Below, piece by piece: positions 40,556-49,596 of a DNA stretch of 64,000 bases (its first letter is position 1; every line of letters starts with the position of its first letter). Location of the stretch: assembly GCF_030766935.1 (NCBI RefSeq), contig NZ_JASERL010000003.1, positions 186,001 through 250,000 of the forward strand, in the 5' to 3' direction. The notes beneath the pieces were generated by a model that was not told the DNA's origin, did not search any database, and saw only the letters and a list, made by a program, of their open reading frames with translations. Source of the stretch: Streptomyces sp. KL109B. Its GTDB lineage: Bacteria; Actinomycetota; Actinomycetes; Streptomycetales; Streptomycetaceae. Both the position numbers and the translations under genes were made by a program.

Positions 40556-41847
40556 TGCGGCGTACGTTGCTGTTGCTCACCGCCGCCACCACCGCCCTCG
40601 TACTGACCGCGCTGCTCGTCCCGTTGACCCTGCTCACGCGCTCGCACGCCGCGGACCGGGCGACCGCGGAGGCGACCGCGCGCGCCCAGTGGGTGGCCGC
40701 CGCGATGGGGCCCACGCTGCACAGCGCGGACGAGCGGGCGAGCGCCGAGCAGGCCGTGGAGAGCGTCAACTCGACCTCCCGGCCCGACACTTCGCTCATC
40801 TTCGCCGACGGCAAGGTCATCGGCGCGCCGGCCGCCGTCACCGACGCGGTGCGGCTCGCGCGGGCGGGGCGGGCGTTCACGTACGAGCCGCCGAGCGGTG
40901 GGCGGCAGGTGCTCGTGCCGGTGCAGGGCGCGGAGGGCGGTACGGCCGTCGTCCAGGTGAGCCTCACCGGTCGGCAGCTGTACGACGGGATGCTCTCGTC
41001 GTGGCTGACACTGGCCGGGATCGGGCTCGGGCTCGTACTCATCGGGCTGCTGCTCGCGGACCGGCTCGGGGCGCGGCTGGTCGGGGCGACGCGGGCGCTC
41101 GCCGGGACGGCGGACCGGCTCGCGGGCGGCGATCTCACGGCTCGGGCCGAGCCGCAGGGGCCGCCCGAGCTGCGTTCCGTCGCCGCGGAGTTGAACCATC
41201 TCGCCGGTCGGATCGACGAGTTGCTCACCGCCGAGCGGGAGAACGCGGCGGACCTCGCGCACCGGCTGCGTACGCCTGTCGCGGCGTTGCGGCTTGACGC
41301 GGAGGGGTTGCGGGACGCGGAGGAGGCGGAGCGGATCGCGGCGAGTGTCGCTTCGCTGGAGCGGGGCGTGGACGACGTCATCCGCAAGGCGCGCAAGCCC
41401 TTGCGGGAGGCGGCGGGGGTGGATCTGGCGGCGCTCGCGCGGGAGCGGGTGGAGTTCTGGGAGCCGCTCGCCTCCGATCAGGGGCGGGAGCTGGAGGTGT
41501 CGGTGCCCGACGTGGCGGTGCCGGCTCCCGTGCCGGAGGACGAACTGGTCGCGGCGCTCGACGCGTTGATCGGGAACGTGCTGGACCACACACCGCAGGG
41601 TGTCGGTTTCCGGGTGTCGGTGCGGGTCGTCGGCGCGGCCACGGAGTTGGTGGTCGCGGACGACGGGCCCGGGATTCCGGCGGAGGCCGAGGAGCGGGGG
41701 GCCAGTGGGGGTGGGTCCACGGGGCTCGGGTTGTCGATCGTGCGGCGGACGGCGGAGGAGTCCGGGGGGGAGGTTTCCTTCGGGGGCGGGAGGTCCGGTG
41801 CGGCGGTCACCCTCCGGTGGACCGGGGTGGGCGTCTCCGGTGCGTGA
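40555..41847 (+). CDS. Two-component sensor histidine kinase
   Basis: A 430-residue membrane kinase. Helix 1 (LLLLTAATTALVLTALLVPL) and helix 2 (LTLAGIGLGLVLIGLLLADR) flank an extracellular sensor of about 120 residues. A HAMP domain follows (ATRALAGTADRLAGGDLTAR). The H box (LAHRLRTPVAALRLDAEG, His at about residue 235) and the HATPase region (DALIGNVLDHTP, ADDGPGIP, STGLGLSIVRRTAEESGG) are intact. It is the cognate kinase of the preceding OmpR regulator. No ligand is evident. The gene ends just before a copy of the dispersed GC element and converges on the VTC gene. Confidence 0.94.
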   Translation: MRRTLLLLTAATTALVLTALLVPLTLLTRSHAADRATAEATARAQWVAAAMGPTLHSADERASAEQAVESVNSTSRPDTSLIFADGKVIGAPAAVTDAVRLARAGRAFTYEPPSGGRQVLVPVQGAEGGTAVVQVSLTGRQLYDGMLSSWLTLAGIGLGLVLIGLLLADRLGARLVGATRALAGTADRLAGGDLTARAEPQGPPELRSVAAELNHLAGRIDELLTAERENAADLAHRLRTPVAALRLDAEGLRDAEEAERIAASVASLERGVDDVIRKARKPLREAAGVDLAALARERVEFWEPLASDQGRELEVSVPDVAVPAPVPEDELVAALDALIGNVLDHTPQGVGFRVSVRVVGAATELVVADDGPGIPAEAEERGASGGGSTGLGLSIVRRTAEESGGEVSFGGGRSGAAVTLRWTGVGVSGA

Positions 41848-41906
41848 GGGTGCGGCCCGGGGGGCTGCCCCCGAGCCACGTCTCACCGGAACCGGTTCCC
41901 GCCCCC

Positions 41907-41955
41907 TGGGGCTCCGCCCCAGACCCCGCTCCTCAATCGCCGGAGGGGCTTAATT
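41907..41955. repeat. Dispersed GC element; supplies the VTC gene stop
   Basis: TGGGGCTCCGCCCCAGACCC, CGCTCCTCAATCGCC, GGAGGGGCTTAATT. Its right end contains the TAA stop of the minus-strand gene at 41950-42756. Confidence 0.85.
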
Positions 41956-42756
41956 GGCCGGAGCCGTTGCCCGGGGGAAGGCCTTGCGGACCGAGCGGGA
42001 CCAGCGGTTGATGCCGAGTTCGGGGCGGAGGGCGGCGAAGCCGCCGCAGTACTTGGTGAATTCGGCGGCGCGGACGCCGAAGCGGTGGAGCATCCGGTCG
42101 GCCTCCGTGAGGTGGCCGCGGGTCTTCGTCTCGACGAGGACGAGGCCGCCGTCCGAGCGGACCGTACGGCCGTCGGAGAGGTCGCGGACCACGAGGCCCG
42201 CGTCGCACGTGATCCGCTGCCCGTCGGCGACGAACGTGGCGCGCTGGTAGTCCGTGACCAGGGAGGGCGTCAGGCCCTCGGGGGCCTCGATGCCGTACGC
42301 GCCGCCGAGCACCCCGGAGAGGAAGCCCTGCTGCGCGGCGTCGAGCGGCTGCTCGTCGCCGTCGAGGCGGCGGCGGTGCTTGACCGTCTCGCCACGCCCG
42401 TTCTTGAGCTTGATCTCGAACTGCCGCTCCCCGGAGTCCTGGTAGATCCGCTCCCGGATCTTGTACCGGAGCCGGCGCCCCTGCCGGTGGTCGTGGTAAG
42501 TGCGCAGGTCGGCGGTGTCGTAGTAGGTGGATCTGTACGAGAACCAGCGGCGGCCGTTCAGCGACAGCGCCCGGAACGGTCCCTCCGACCGGCGCGGGTC
42601 GGTCAGCAGCGCGGCGAAGTCGTCGAAGACCTCCACCGGCACCAGATAGCTGTTGTCGTAGCGGGCCAACAGCTCTGCCCTGTTGTTGAGTTCGTCGAGC
42701 GACAACGGCTTGGCGGCGAGTGCGGCGCGCCCGATGGCGCGTACGGCGGGGATCAC
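41950..42756 (-). CDS. VTC-domain polyphosphate polymerase-like protein
   Basis: A 268-residue soluble protein of the VTC/CYTH-like tunnel fold. Family features are LLARYDNSYLVPVEVFDDF, FSYRSTYYDTADLRTYHDH, the basic strand GRRLRYKIRERIYQDSGERQ, FEIKLKNGRGETVKHRRRL and VLVETKTRGHLTEADRML. The basic and acidic residues lining the tunnel (RYKIR, EIKLK, ETKT) are kept, so polyphosphate synthesis or triphosphate binding is plausible. It overlaps the DUF4956 membrane gene by 4 bp (ATGA), the usual bacterial pairing, so the two likely form one membrane complex. The C-terminal stop lies in the repeat element. Confidence 0.9.
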   Translation of the reverse strand: MIPAVRAIGRAALAAKPLSLDELNNRAELLARYDNSYLVPVEVFDDFAALLTDPRRSEGPFRALSLNGRRWFSYRSTYYDTADLRTYHDHRQGRRLRYKIRERIYQDSGERQFEIKLKNGRGETVKHRRRLDGDEQPLDAAQQGFLSGVLGGAYGIEAPEGLTPSLVTDYQRATFVADGQRITCDAGLVVRDLSDGRTVRSDGGLVLVETKTRGHLTEADRMLHRFGVRAAEFTKYCGGFAALRPELGINRWSRSVRKAFPRATAPAN

Positions 42757-43451
42757 ACGGTCTCCTGGTGATAGGCGGCTGCGGTCTTCGTCGTACTGCG
42801 AGGCTCATGCACGTCATGAGCGCCACTGTGGGTACGGGAGGTACGTATGGGCGCCTCCGATCGTTCCCCCGGTCGTTCCCCTGCTTCCGATTGGCGGAAA
42901 CGAACTTCCACGACCATCAAGTCGCGTACGTAGTCGATCTCCCGCACAGTCCAACCATGCGGTCGCCCCATGCGGCGCGCCAGTTCGGCCCGCAGCTCGT
43001 CCTCGTCGACGTACACGGCGTCGAGGGTGACGACGGCCCGCCGGTCGCGGGCGTACAGGCGGGGGTGGTCGGCGACGTAGACGACGACCAGGAGCAGCGC
43101 GGCGAGCGCCGCCGTCACGCCGAGGCCGAGGGCGCGCAGTCCGCAGAGCAGTCCGAGGACGAGCGTCACGAAGTAGTACGCGACTTCCTGGTGCCGCAGC
43201 GCGTCCGAGCGCAGTCGCACGATGGACAGCACCCCGAACAGGCCGAAGCCGAGGGCGAGACCGCCGCCCTTGCCGACCTCGCCGAGCGCGGCGACGACCG
43301 CGAACAGGGCGACGTTCAGCGCGAGATAGGCGGGCACCAGCTCGCGCCTGCGGTGCCGCGGATAGAAGATGCCGAAGGTCAGCAGCGTCACCGCCAGCAG
43401 GTCGAGCCCGAGATGGGCGCCCAGTGCGGCGACCGGTGGGATGTTGTCCAT
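42753..43451 (-). CDS. DUF4956 membrane protein
   Basis: A 232-residue protein with four predicted helices (LLAVTLLTFGIFYPR; LVPAYLALNVALFAVVAALG; VAYYFVTLVLGLLCGLRALG; ALGLGVTAALAALLLVVVYV). The family motif GFGLFGVLSIVRLRSDALRH is followed by QEVAYYF. The cytoplasmic C-terminal domain is ferredoxin-like (RREIDYVRDLMVVEVRF-type strand), with a disordered tail. DUF4956 proteins are encoded with VTC polymerases and are thought to act at the membrane, possibly in polyphosphate handling. First gene of the pair; ATG at 43451. Confidence 0.88.
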   Translation of the reverse strand: MDNIPPVAALGAHLGLDLLAVTLLTFGIFYPRHRRRELVPAYLALNVALFAVVAALGEVGKGGGLALGFGLFGVLSIVRLRSDALRHQEVAYYFVTLVLGLLCGLRALGLGVTAALAALLLVVVYVADHPRLYARDRRAVVTLDAVYVDEDELRAELARRMGRPHGWTVREIDYVRDLMVVEVRFRQSEAGERPGERSEAPIRTSRTHSGAHDVHEPRSTTKTAAAYHQETV

Positions 43452-43620
43452 GGCCAGGACGCTACGGACGGGCAGGTTAACGCCGCGCTTGGCGACAGTT
43501 AACGATCCGCGTCACCGAACCGCTACGGAACGGAACCGGCGTCGCCGCGAACGGACTCTCTGTCAGAGGTCCGCACTATTCTCGATTCGTTGCACACACA
43601 CCGGGGGAGGGTGGCGCGAC

Positions 43621-45357
43621 ATGGACGGGATGCAGGGGAGCATCGGGGCGTATCGGCTGCTCGGGCGGCTCGGCTCGGGCGGCATGGGCGAGGTGTACCT
43701 CGCGCGTTCGGAGCGCGGGCGCACGGTCGCCGTGAAGGTGGTGCGCCAGGAGCTCGCGGAGCAGGAGGAGTTCAGGAACCGGTTCCGGCAGGAGGTCGCG
43801 GCCGCGCGGCGGGTCGGCGGCGCGTGGACGGCCCCGGTGCTCGACGCGGACACGGACGCGGAGATTCCCTGGGTGGCTACCGGGTACGTGGCCGGGCCCA
43901 GCCTCCAGCAGGTCGTCTCGCACGACTACGGCGCGCTGCCGGAGCGTTCGGTGCGCATCCTCGCGGCCGGTCTCGCGAACGCGCTGAAGGACATTCACGC
44001 GGCGGGCATCGTGCACCGCGACCTCAAGCCGTCGAACGTGCTGCTGACCATCGACGGGCCGCGCGTCATCGACTTCGGCATCGCGCGCGCCCTGGAGACG
44101 GTGACCGAAGGCGGGCTCACGCGCACCGGGGCGCTCGTCGGCTCGCCCGGTTTCATGGCGCCCGAGCAGGTGCGCGGCGAGCGGATCACGCCCGCGTGCG
44201 ACGTGTTCTGCCTGGGGTCTGTGCTCGCGTACGCGGCGTCGGGGCAGCTGCCGTTCCGCACGTCCCACAGCGGGGTGCACGCCCTGATGTACCGCATCGC
44301 GGAGGAGCCGCCGGACCTGACGGAGCTGCCGGAGGGCCTGCAGGATCTCGTACGGGACTGCCTGCGCAAGCAGCCCGCCGCCCGTCCCACGCTCGACGCC
44401 ATCATCGGGCTCACGGGCGCCGAGGAGACGCTCGGCGACGGGGGCCGGATGCTCGACCCGTGGCTGCCGGGCGCGCTGGTCGCACAACTGGGCCGTCACG
44501 CGGTGCGGTTGCTGGACGTGGAGGAGCCGGAGCGCACGCCGCCCGAGGAGCCGCCGGCCGCCCCGGCGCCACCGCCGCCCGGACAGCCCGGCGCCGCCCC
44601 GCTGGACCACCTGCCGACGGTGGTCTCCCACGAGCAGCCGCCACCGCCCGCGCCCGTACCCGCGCCTCCGCCGCAGTACGGCTATCCGCACGGCCAGTGG
44701 GGCCAGACCCCGCCCTACGGCCCGCCGCCGACCCGGGAGCGGGGGCGCGGCAATCGCTCCACCGCCGCGCTGGTCGCGGTCGCGGTGATAGTGGCGCTCG
44801 GGGCGGGCGGTTCGGTGTACGCGCTGATGAACGGCGAGGACACCCCCTCCGGGAAGGCGGGCGGCAGGGCGAGCGAGAAGGCCGCCGACAAGGGCTCGTC
44901 CTCGGCCGCCACCTCCACAACGCCGTCCTCCGCCCCGGACTCCGGCTCCCCCGACGAGAAGGCGTCCTCACCGCAGGAGGAGTCCCCGCGGTCCGGCGCC
45001 GCGGGCACCGTCCCGACCGAGTTCCTCGGCACGTGGAACGGCGCGATCGACAACGCCAACGGCCACCACCCGCGCCGCATCACGATCCAACAGGGCGAGT
45101 CCGGCGACACGGTCTTCTCCCTCACGGCGGACGGCTACCAGAAGAACGGCGATCCCTACCACTGCGTGTTCCAGGGCCAGTTGGAGTCCGCGACCGCCTC
45201 CGCACTCCGCATCGGCCCCACCGACCCGACCACCGCGCAGCCGGCCTCGGCCTGCACACCAGGTGAATCGAGCACGATCACGCTCACCCCGGGCGGCGGG
45301 CTGAAGCGCGCCATGTCGGGCGGCGAGGCCCCATTGACGTACGAGAAGGCGGGCTGA
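43621..45357 (+). CDS. Membrane Ser/Thr protein kinase (PknB-like)
   Basis: A 578-residue receptor-type kinase. Gly-rich loop RLGSGGMGEVYLAR, catalytic Lys39 (VAVKVV), HRDLKPSN with Asp134, DFGIA (151-155), activation segment Thr residues (TRTGALVGSPGFMAPEQV) and DVFCLGSVLAYAASGQLPF. A Pro-rich juxtamembrane linker (APPPPGQPGAAPLDHLPT; PPPQYGYPHGQWGQTPP) leads to one helix (about 380-402: TAALVAVAVIVALGAGG). The extracellular domain of about 175 residues (TEFLGTWNGAIDNANGHHPR; 2 Cys: YHCVFQGQL, ASACTPGES) has no PASTA repeats. All kinase residues are intact. Converges on the gene ending at 45383. Confidence 0.95.
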   Translation: MDGMQGSIGAYRLLGRLGSGGMGEVYLARSERGRTVAVKVVRQELAEQEEFRNRFRQEVAAARRVGGAWTAPVLDADTDAEIPWVATGYVAGPSLQQVVSHDYGALPERSVRILAAGLANALKDIHAAGIVHRDLKPSNVLLTIDGPRVIDFGIARALETVTEGGLTRTGALVGSPGFMAPEQVRGERITPACDVFCLGSVLAYAASGQLPFRTSHSGVHALMYRIAEEPPDLTELPEGLQDLVRDCLRKQPAARPTLDAIIGLTGAEETLGDGGRMLDPWLPGALVAQLGRHAVRLLDVEEPERTPPEEPPAAPAPPPPGQPGAAPLDHLPTVVSHEQPPPPAPVPAPPPQYGYPHGQWGQTPPYGPPPTRERGRGNRSTAALVAVAVIVALGAGGSVYALMNGEDTPSGKAGGRASEKAADKGSSSAATSTTPSSAPDSGSPDEKASSPQEESPRSGAAGTVPTEFLGTWNGAIDNANGHHPRRITIQQGESGDTVFSLTADGYQKNGDPYHCVFQGQLESATASALRIGPTDPTTAQPASACTPGESSTITLTPGGGLKRAMSGGEAPLTYEKAG

Positions 45358-45382
45358 AGCCCCCCGGCAGGGGGGCGCGGCG

Positions 45383-48205
45383 TCAGCTGGCGTCCGCCGG
45401 GCACGGCTCCTGGCCCGGGTTCCACGTGGTCACCGTCTTCTCGTTCAGGCCGAACGCGCCGCAGTACAGCACCAGGCTCGGGTCGCCCGCGGTGGCGCGT
45501 TCTATCACGATCGCCTTCTCGCGCGGCGGCCGTGAGCCGGGGTTGCTCTGCGGGTAGCGGATGGCGCCGCTCGCGCCCTCCAGTGCGATCGGCGAGTCCA
45601 GTTTGGACTTCACGGCGGACGGCGTGACGTCCTCGCGGTTGCTGCCGTTCGCGTCGTCGGCCGCGAGGCTCAGGACACGGAAGGCGTCGAAGGCCATCGG
45701 GCCGTGCCCGTCGTTGCGCCACTTGTCCTTCGCGCCCGCGTAGTACGCGTAGTTGGCGGCGTACCGGCGCGCCTCGCTGCTCGCCAACTCGTGGCCCACG
45801 GGCAGCACATGGGCGGTGTGGTAGAGCCGCAGCCACGGCACGTTGTACTTGAAGTCACCGTTGAGCTCGGCGTTGGTGATGTCGTTGCCCGCGATGACGG
45901 TGAGGGTGCGGCCCGCGCACTTCGTGTTCGCGTAACTGTCCAGGAAGCTGCGGAAGCTGTTGACGCGCGAGGACCAGTAGACGACGGTGCGGCGGTTCTC
46001 CTCGCGGTAGGCGCAGATCTGCCGGCCGATCTCCAGGAGCTCACCGGACTCGCCGGAGTAGAGCAGGCGCTTGGCGCCGCCCGGCTCCTCCTTGTTGAAC
46101 TTGGTGGCGAACTCGCGGCCGATCTCGTTGCTGTAGAGGTCGTCGGGGGTGCTCACCACGACGGCCCGGGCCGCGGTCTCGCAGGAACCGGTGAGGTCCT
46201 GTTCGGTGTCGCCCTCGGCGATCACGGCGCCCTTGTGGGCGAGTTGGACGGCGAGTTCGCTCTCCCGGTTGTCGCTGGGGGCCATCGGCCGGTAGTAGGG
46301 GCCCGCGGTCTGCATGGCGTCCGCCGACGCCGTCGTGCTGATCGTCGGCACCTGGTGGTCGCTGAGGATCCGGGCCGCCGCCTTCGTCTCCCTGCGGCTC
46401 TCGGCGAAGCCGATGACGCCGACGACCGTGCGGTGGTCCTGGTAGTCGCGGGTCTTCTCGACCCGGTCCACCACGTCGTCCGCGATGCGCTCGGCGCGCT
46501 CGAAGTGCTTGCCCGCGTCCTTGATGTCGACCCGCAACTGGACCCGGCTGCGGCTGTCGTCGCGGTGCGCCTCGGAATTGAGCCTCGCCTGCGCCAGCCA
46601 GACGCCGCGCAGCTCCGCCAGCGCCTTGTACGAACCCTCGGCGGGCGAAGGGCCGATGTAGACGACCTCGCGGACCACATAGCGGTCCTCCGGCCTGCGC
46701 TTCTTCCGGGTGTCCCGCTCGTCCTTCTCCGCCAGCTCGTTGTTCGCCCGGATCTGCTCGACGACCTTGCGGTACGCGGCGGCCGGGTCGTCGTCGCTCA
46801 GTACGTCGCGGGCGGCGGCCACGCCGGTGAGGGGCTGGGAGGCGCCGGTGGAGTGCGCGACCCGGGCGCCGTCGAGGCAGTGGGCGGTGACGCCGGAGCC
46901 GGGGCCTCCGGGGCGGATGATCAGCAAGGACGTGATCGCGGCCACGATGGCCGCGACGACGAGGGCCGTGGCCTCGGTGCGCGGCCCCACGCGGTGCTTG
47001 GGCGCCTGCAGCCGGGACACCGGGAGGCCCTCGCCCTGGAAAGCGGCGTCGTCGAAGCGCCGGTCGAGCACCCAGGGCACCGCCTCCACCGCCGTGTGCT
47101 CCGGAGGCGGGTCGGTCAGCTGCTGCGAGATGACGGGCAGGCTGTCCGCGAGCTCCCAGCGCCACTCCTGGCCCGGCACCTCCGGGTACTCCTGCGGATC
47201 GCCCACCCCGACCACGAACAGCGAGGCGGATCCCCGCGCCCGGTAGGCCTCCCGGTACGCCTGAAGGAACCGCGCGGCGTCCCGCCCCTCCGGTTCGGCG
47301 TGCGGCGGCATGTCGAGCAGGACGACCCTACGGGTCCTGCGGCGGCGCTTCCACGGCCCGAAGCGCGCGGGATGCGCCCGGTCCAGGTCCGAAAGGAGCG
47401 CGCGGACCAGCAACTTCTCCAGTTCGAGCAGCGCGTTCTCGCGCTCGTGGTCGGAGCCGCGCAGCGCCAGGCTCTGCGCGACAATCATGTCCGACACCTG
47501 GTCGAAGACCGAGCTCGCGGGGTGCGCCAGACGCATCCAGGAGCGGTACCAGCCGTAGCGGCGCGAGCGGAGCAGGCGGCGCCCCCAGCGCCGGTCCCAC
47601 AGCTTGCGGGGCAGGCTGTGGAAGAGCGGTTGGGACAGCAGCCGGGACACGTAGGCGAGCAGGACGTTTCCACCGTCAGGCGCCGGTACCAGCTTCGCCA
47701 AATGGTGCGGCAGCCCGTCCGGTTCGGCGGCCCGCTGCTCGTACAGATCGTTTCGCAGCTCGATGGCCTGGAGCCGGTCGCTGAGCTGGGCCGCGGTGAG
47801 CGCGTCCGGGCCGGTGTCGCGCGCGAGCCGCAGCGCGTGCTGCACCATCCGCGCGACGAAATGGAAGTCGCGCAGCCGCAGCCGCCCGGTGTGCCGCGGG
47901 GGTTGGAGGCACAGTTCACGGCCCGCCCGCAGCGCGAGCAGTTCCTCGCCGGGGCGGTCTGCGGGCGTGTGCTGGGGGCGCGCGTAGCAGACGAGCCTGC
48001 CGTCGTTGGACGCCAGCGCCCGCTCCAGGGCGTCGAGGACCCGCCTCCTGCGCTGCCGCGCCTGTGCCGCGTCGCCGCCGGTGCCCAGCACCACCATGGG
48101 CAGCGGCGGCGACGCCGCCCTCATCTCCCGCCACCGCTGCGGATACACGGAGGCACGGAACGCCCGCAGGAACTCCGTCGCGCCCTCGTCGTTCGGAAAC
48201 CCCAT
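45383..48205 (-). CDS. Membrane protein with extracellular type 1 periplasmic-binding-protein domain
   Basis: A 940-residue protein of unusual layout. Residues 1 to about 405 are cytoplasmic, with helices and two possible Rossmann-like strands (PLPMVVLGTGGDAAQARQRR; RRVVLLDMPPHAEPEGRDAA, then LFVVGVGDPQEYP). The first has the position of a P-loop but lacks GxxxxGKT, so any NTPase fold is degenerate. One helix (about 411-432: TEATALVVAAIVAAITSLLI) follows. The outer half (about 490-935) resembles Peripla_BP_6: VVYIGPSPAEGSYKALAELR, VVGVIGFAESRRETKAAARI, VPTISTTASADAM, RAVVVSTPDDLYSNEIGREF, GPMAFDAFRVLSLAADDANG. It looks like a receptor whose ligand domain is fused to a cytoplasmic module. Function is unknown. 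Confidence 0.8.
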   Translation of the reverse strand: MGFPNDEGATEFLRAFRASVYPQRWREMRAASPPLPMVVLGTGGDAAQARQRRRRVLDALERALASNDGRLVCYARPQHTPADRPGEELLALRAGRELCLQPPRHTGRLRLRDFHFVARMVQHALRLARDTGPDALTAAQLSDRLQAIELRNDLYEQRAAEPDGLPHHLAKLVPAPDGGNVLLAYVSRLLSQPLFHSLPRKLWDRRWGRRLLRSRRYGWYRSWMRLAHPASSVFDQVSDMIVAQSLALRGSDHERENALLELEKLLVRALLSDLDRAHPARFGPWKRRRRTRRVVLLDMPPHAEPEGRDAARFLQAYREAYRARGSASLFVVGVGDPQEYPEVPGQEWRWELADSLPVISQQLTDPPPEHTAVEAVPWVLDRRFDDAAFQGEGLPVSRLQAPKHRVGPRTEATALVVAAIVAAITSLLIIRPGGPGSGVTAHCLDGARVAHSTGASQPLTGVAAARDVLSDDDPAAAYRKVVEQIRANNELAEKDERDTRKKRRPEDRYVVREVVYIGPSPAEGSYKALAELRGVWLAQARLNSEAHRDDSRSRVQLRVDIKDAGKHFERAERIADDVVDRVEKTRDYQDHRTVVGVIGFAESRRETKAAARILSDHQVPTISTTASADAMQTAGPYYRPMAPSDNRESELAVQLAHKGAVIAEGDTEQDLTGSCETAARAVVVSTPDDLYSNEIGREFATKFNKEEPGGAKRLLYSGESGELLEIGRQICAYREENRRTVVYWSSRVNSFRSFLDSYANTKCAGRTLTVIAGNDITNAELNGDFKYNVPWLRLYHTAHVLPVGHELASSEARRYAANYAYYAGAKDKWRNDGHGPMAFDAFRVLSLAADDANGSNREDVTPSAVKSKLDSPIALEGASGAIRYPQSNPGSRPPREKAIVIERATAGDPSLVLYCGAFGLNEKTVTTWNPGQEPCPADAS

Positions 48206-48295
48206 CCTCGCCCCTTCGCGCCGTGAGGTTGTCGAGCGCCAAGTATGGGGCTACCAGGGCGAGTTGGAGGCCATATCCCCGTAAATGCAAGAGCG

Positions 48296-49144
48296 TCAGA
48301 GAATCACCTGCGACGCCTCTCCCTCCATCCGTACGATCGCCTCACGGACCGCCCCGGCGAAGTTCCAGAACACGTCGGTGGTCGACCCGGGCCGGCCCTG
48401 GCGCGTGTTGACGGTGAACATCGAGGCGCGCAGTTCCGTGGTCAGTTCCAGCTGGGCGCCTTGGCCGAGCAGGGTGCGGTTGCAGATGTTCTTCGGGTCC
48501 ACGCCCGCGATGTCGCCGTCCGGGGAAGCGTCGATCGTCTGGAAACCGGCGGCGTCCAGGGTGTCGTGGAGGTGGCCGCGCAGCGTCGCGTTGAGCCCGC
48601 CGATGACCACTGCCTCGGGGCGCGCCGCGGGGGCGCCCGCCTGGGTTGCGGTGCAGCCGTGAACGCTGATCACGTTCAGGGCGCCGGCGGCGAGCGAGAG
48701 GGCGACGTGGTCGTCGCAGTGGGTGGACGTGACGTGCAGGGCCGAGTTACCGGAGGACTTGAGGCCCTCGAACATCCAGTAGTCGTGGAGCGGGGCCTCC
48801 GCACCGTATCTCGGTGTGAGCGTCGCCGGGTGGTAACCCGCGATGGCGAGGGCGAGTTCGGAGGTGCCGACTTCGATGCCGCCGCCGTGCAGGGCGAGGA
48901 CGGCGGTACGAGTGAAGGGGTACGTGGTCGCGGACTGGTCGGTGTCCGTGCGGTCGTGGCGCTTGTAGCGGCGGGCGAAGTCCAGGCCCTCGCGCCCGGC
49001 GAGCTGTGTGTAGAGGTCGGTGTTGGAGGCGTACAGGTCGGTCGCCGCCTGCGCGGGGGCGGCGGCCCCCAGCGGTACGCCGACACCTGTGGCGGTCACG
49101 GCGAGGGCGGCGGTCAGGACGGTGCGGCGGGATGCGTAGCTCAT
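48296..49144 (-). CDS. Secreted poly-gamma-glutamate hydrolase family protein
   Basis: A 282-residue exported protein. The N-terminus SRRTVLTAALAVTATGVG has a Tat-like twin Arg (SRRTVL), then an AQAATD cleavage site. The mature domain matches the PghP/DUF867 fold (Zn carboxypeptidase-like): LALHGGGIEVGTSELALAI with His86 and Glu91 as candidate zinc ligands, STHCDDHVALSLAAGA, NVISVHGCTA and VVIGGLNATLRGHLHDTLD, ending with LELTTELRASMFTVN, whose Glu may be the catalytic base. Family members hydrolyse poly-gamma-glutamate. It is monocistronic. Confidence 0.85.
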   Translation of the reverse strand: MSYASRRTVLTAALAVTATGVGVPLGAAAPAQAATDLYASNTDLYTQLAGREGLDFARRYKRHDRTDTDQSATTYPFTRTAVLALHGGGIEVGTSELALAIAGYHPATLTPRYGAEAPLHDYWMFEGLKSSGNSALHVTSTHCDDHVALSLAAGALNVISVHGCTATQAGAPAARPEAVVIGGLNATLRGHLHDTLDAAGFQTIDASPDGDIAGVDPKNICNRTLLGQGAQLELTTELRASMFTVNTRQGRPGSTTDVFWNFAGAVREAIVRMEGEASQVIL

Positions 49145-49162
49145 ACCGCAGATAGTGGCAGG

Positions 49163-49561
49163 CTAGTGAAGCGCGGCGCAGAGCAGGCGGGCGTGTACGA
49201 GGCTCCCGGACGGCCCATATCGCCAACTCAGTGGCCAGCTCGTCCCGTTGAGCGCCGGCACGGGTACGTACGTGACGAGGTTCGGGCCCGCCGCGAGTGG
49301 CGTGACGCCGGGCGGCCAGGGCTTGAACGCCGTGCTGCCGACCGGGACCAGGAAGTACACGGCGCGCGCCCCGTTCACCTGCTCCACGACCGGGCCCGGG
49401 TCGCCGCCGGTCAGTTCGGCGAGCCGGTCGGCGATCCGACGCCCCCGGTCGCCGTCGATCCGTACGGCATCGAACTGGACTCCTGTCATGCGGAGTTGAA
49501 AGCCGGCTCTGGGAACCCACTCCGGGATCACGCCGGTAATCCCGTCACTTTCGGTGTTCAT
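49163..49561 (-). CDS. Conserved hypothetical protein (132 aa)
   Basis: Not recognised with confidence. The protein begins MNTESDGITGVIPEWVPRAG and contains GVQFDAVRIDGDRGRRIADR, GDPGPVVEQVNGARAVYFLV, PPGVTPLAAGPNLVTYVPVP, and LSWRYGPSGSLVHARLLCAA. The pattern (DAVR, YFLVPVG, PGV, VPVP, W) resembles the short Streptomyces proteins encoded beside DUF5753/DUF397 pairs, and faintly the N-terminal part of prim-pol proteins. ATG at 49561 is preferred over an upstream GTG in frame. It is divergent from the disrupted HTH gene. Confidence 0.7.
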   Translation of the reverse strand: MNTESDGITGVIPEWVPRAGFQLRMTGVQFDAVRIDGDRGRRIADRLAELTGGDPGPVVEQVNGARAVYFLVPVGSTAFKPWPPGVTPLAAGPNLVTYVPVPALNGTSWPLSWRYGPSGSLVHARLLCAALH

Positions 49562-49596
49562 GGTTTCAGCGAAGCGGCTGGTGGCTACCGTCGTCC

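Noticed and set aside
45704..48226. Long plus-strand frame opposite the receptor-like gene
   Set aside because: Antisense shadow; composition is typical of the mirrored codon frame in high-GC DNA.
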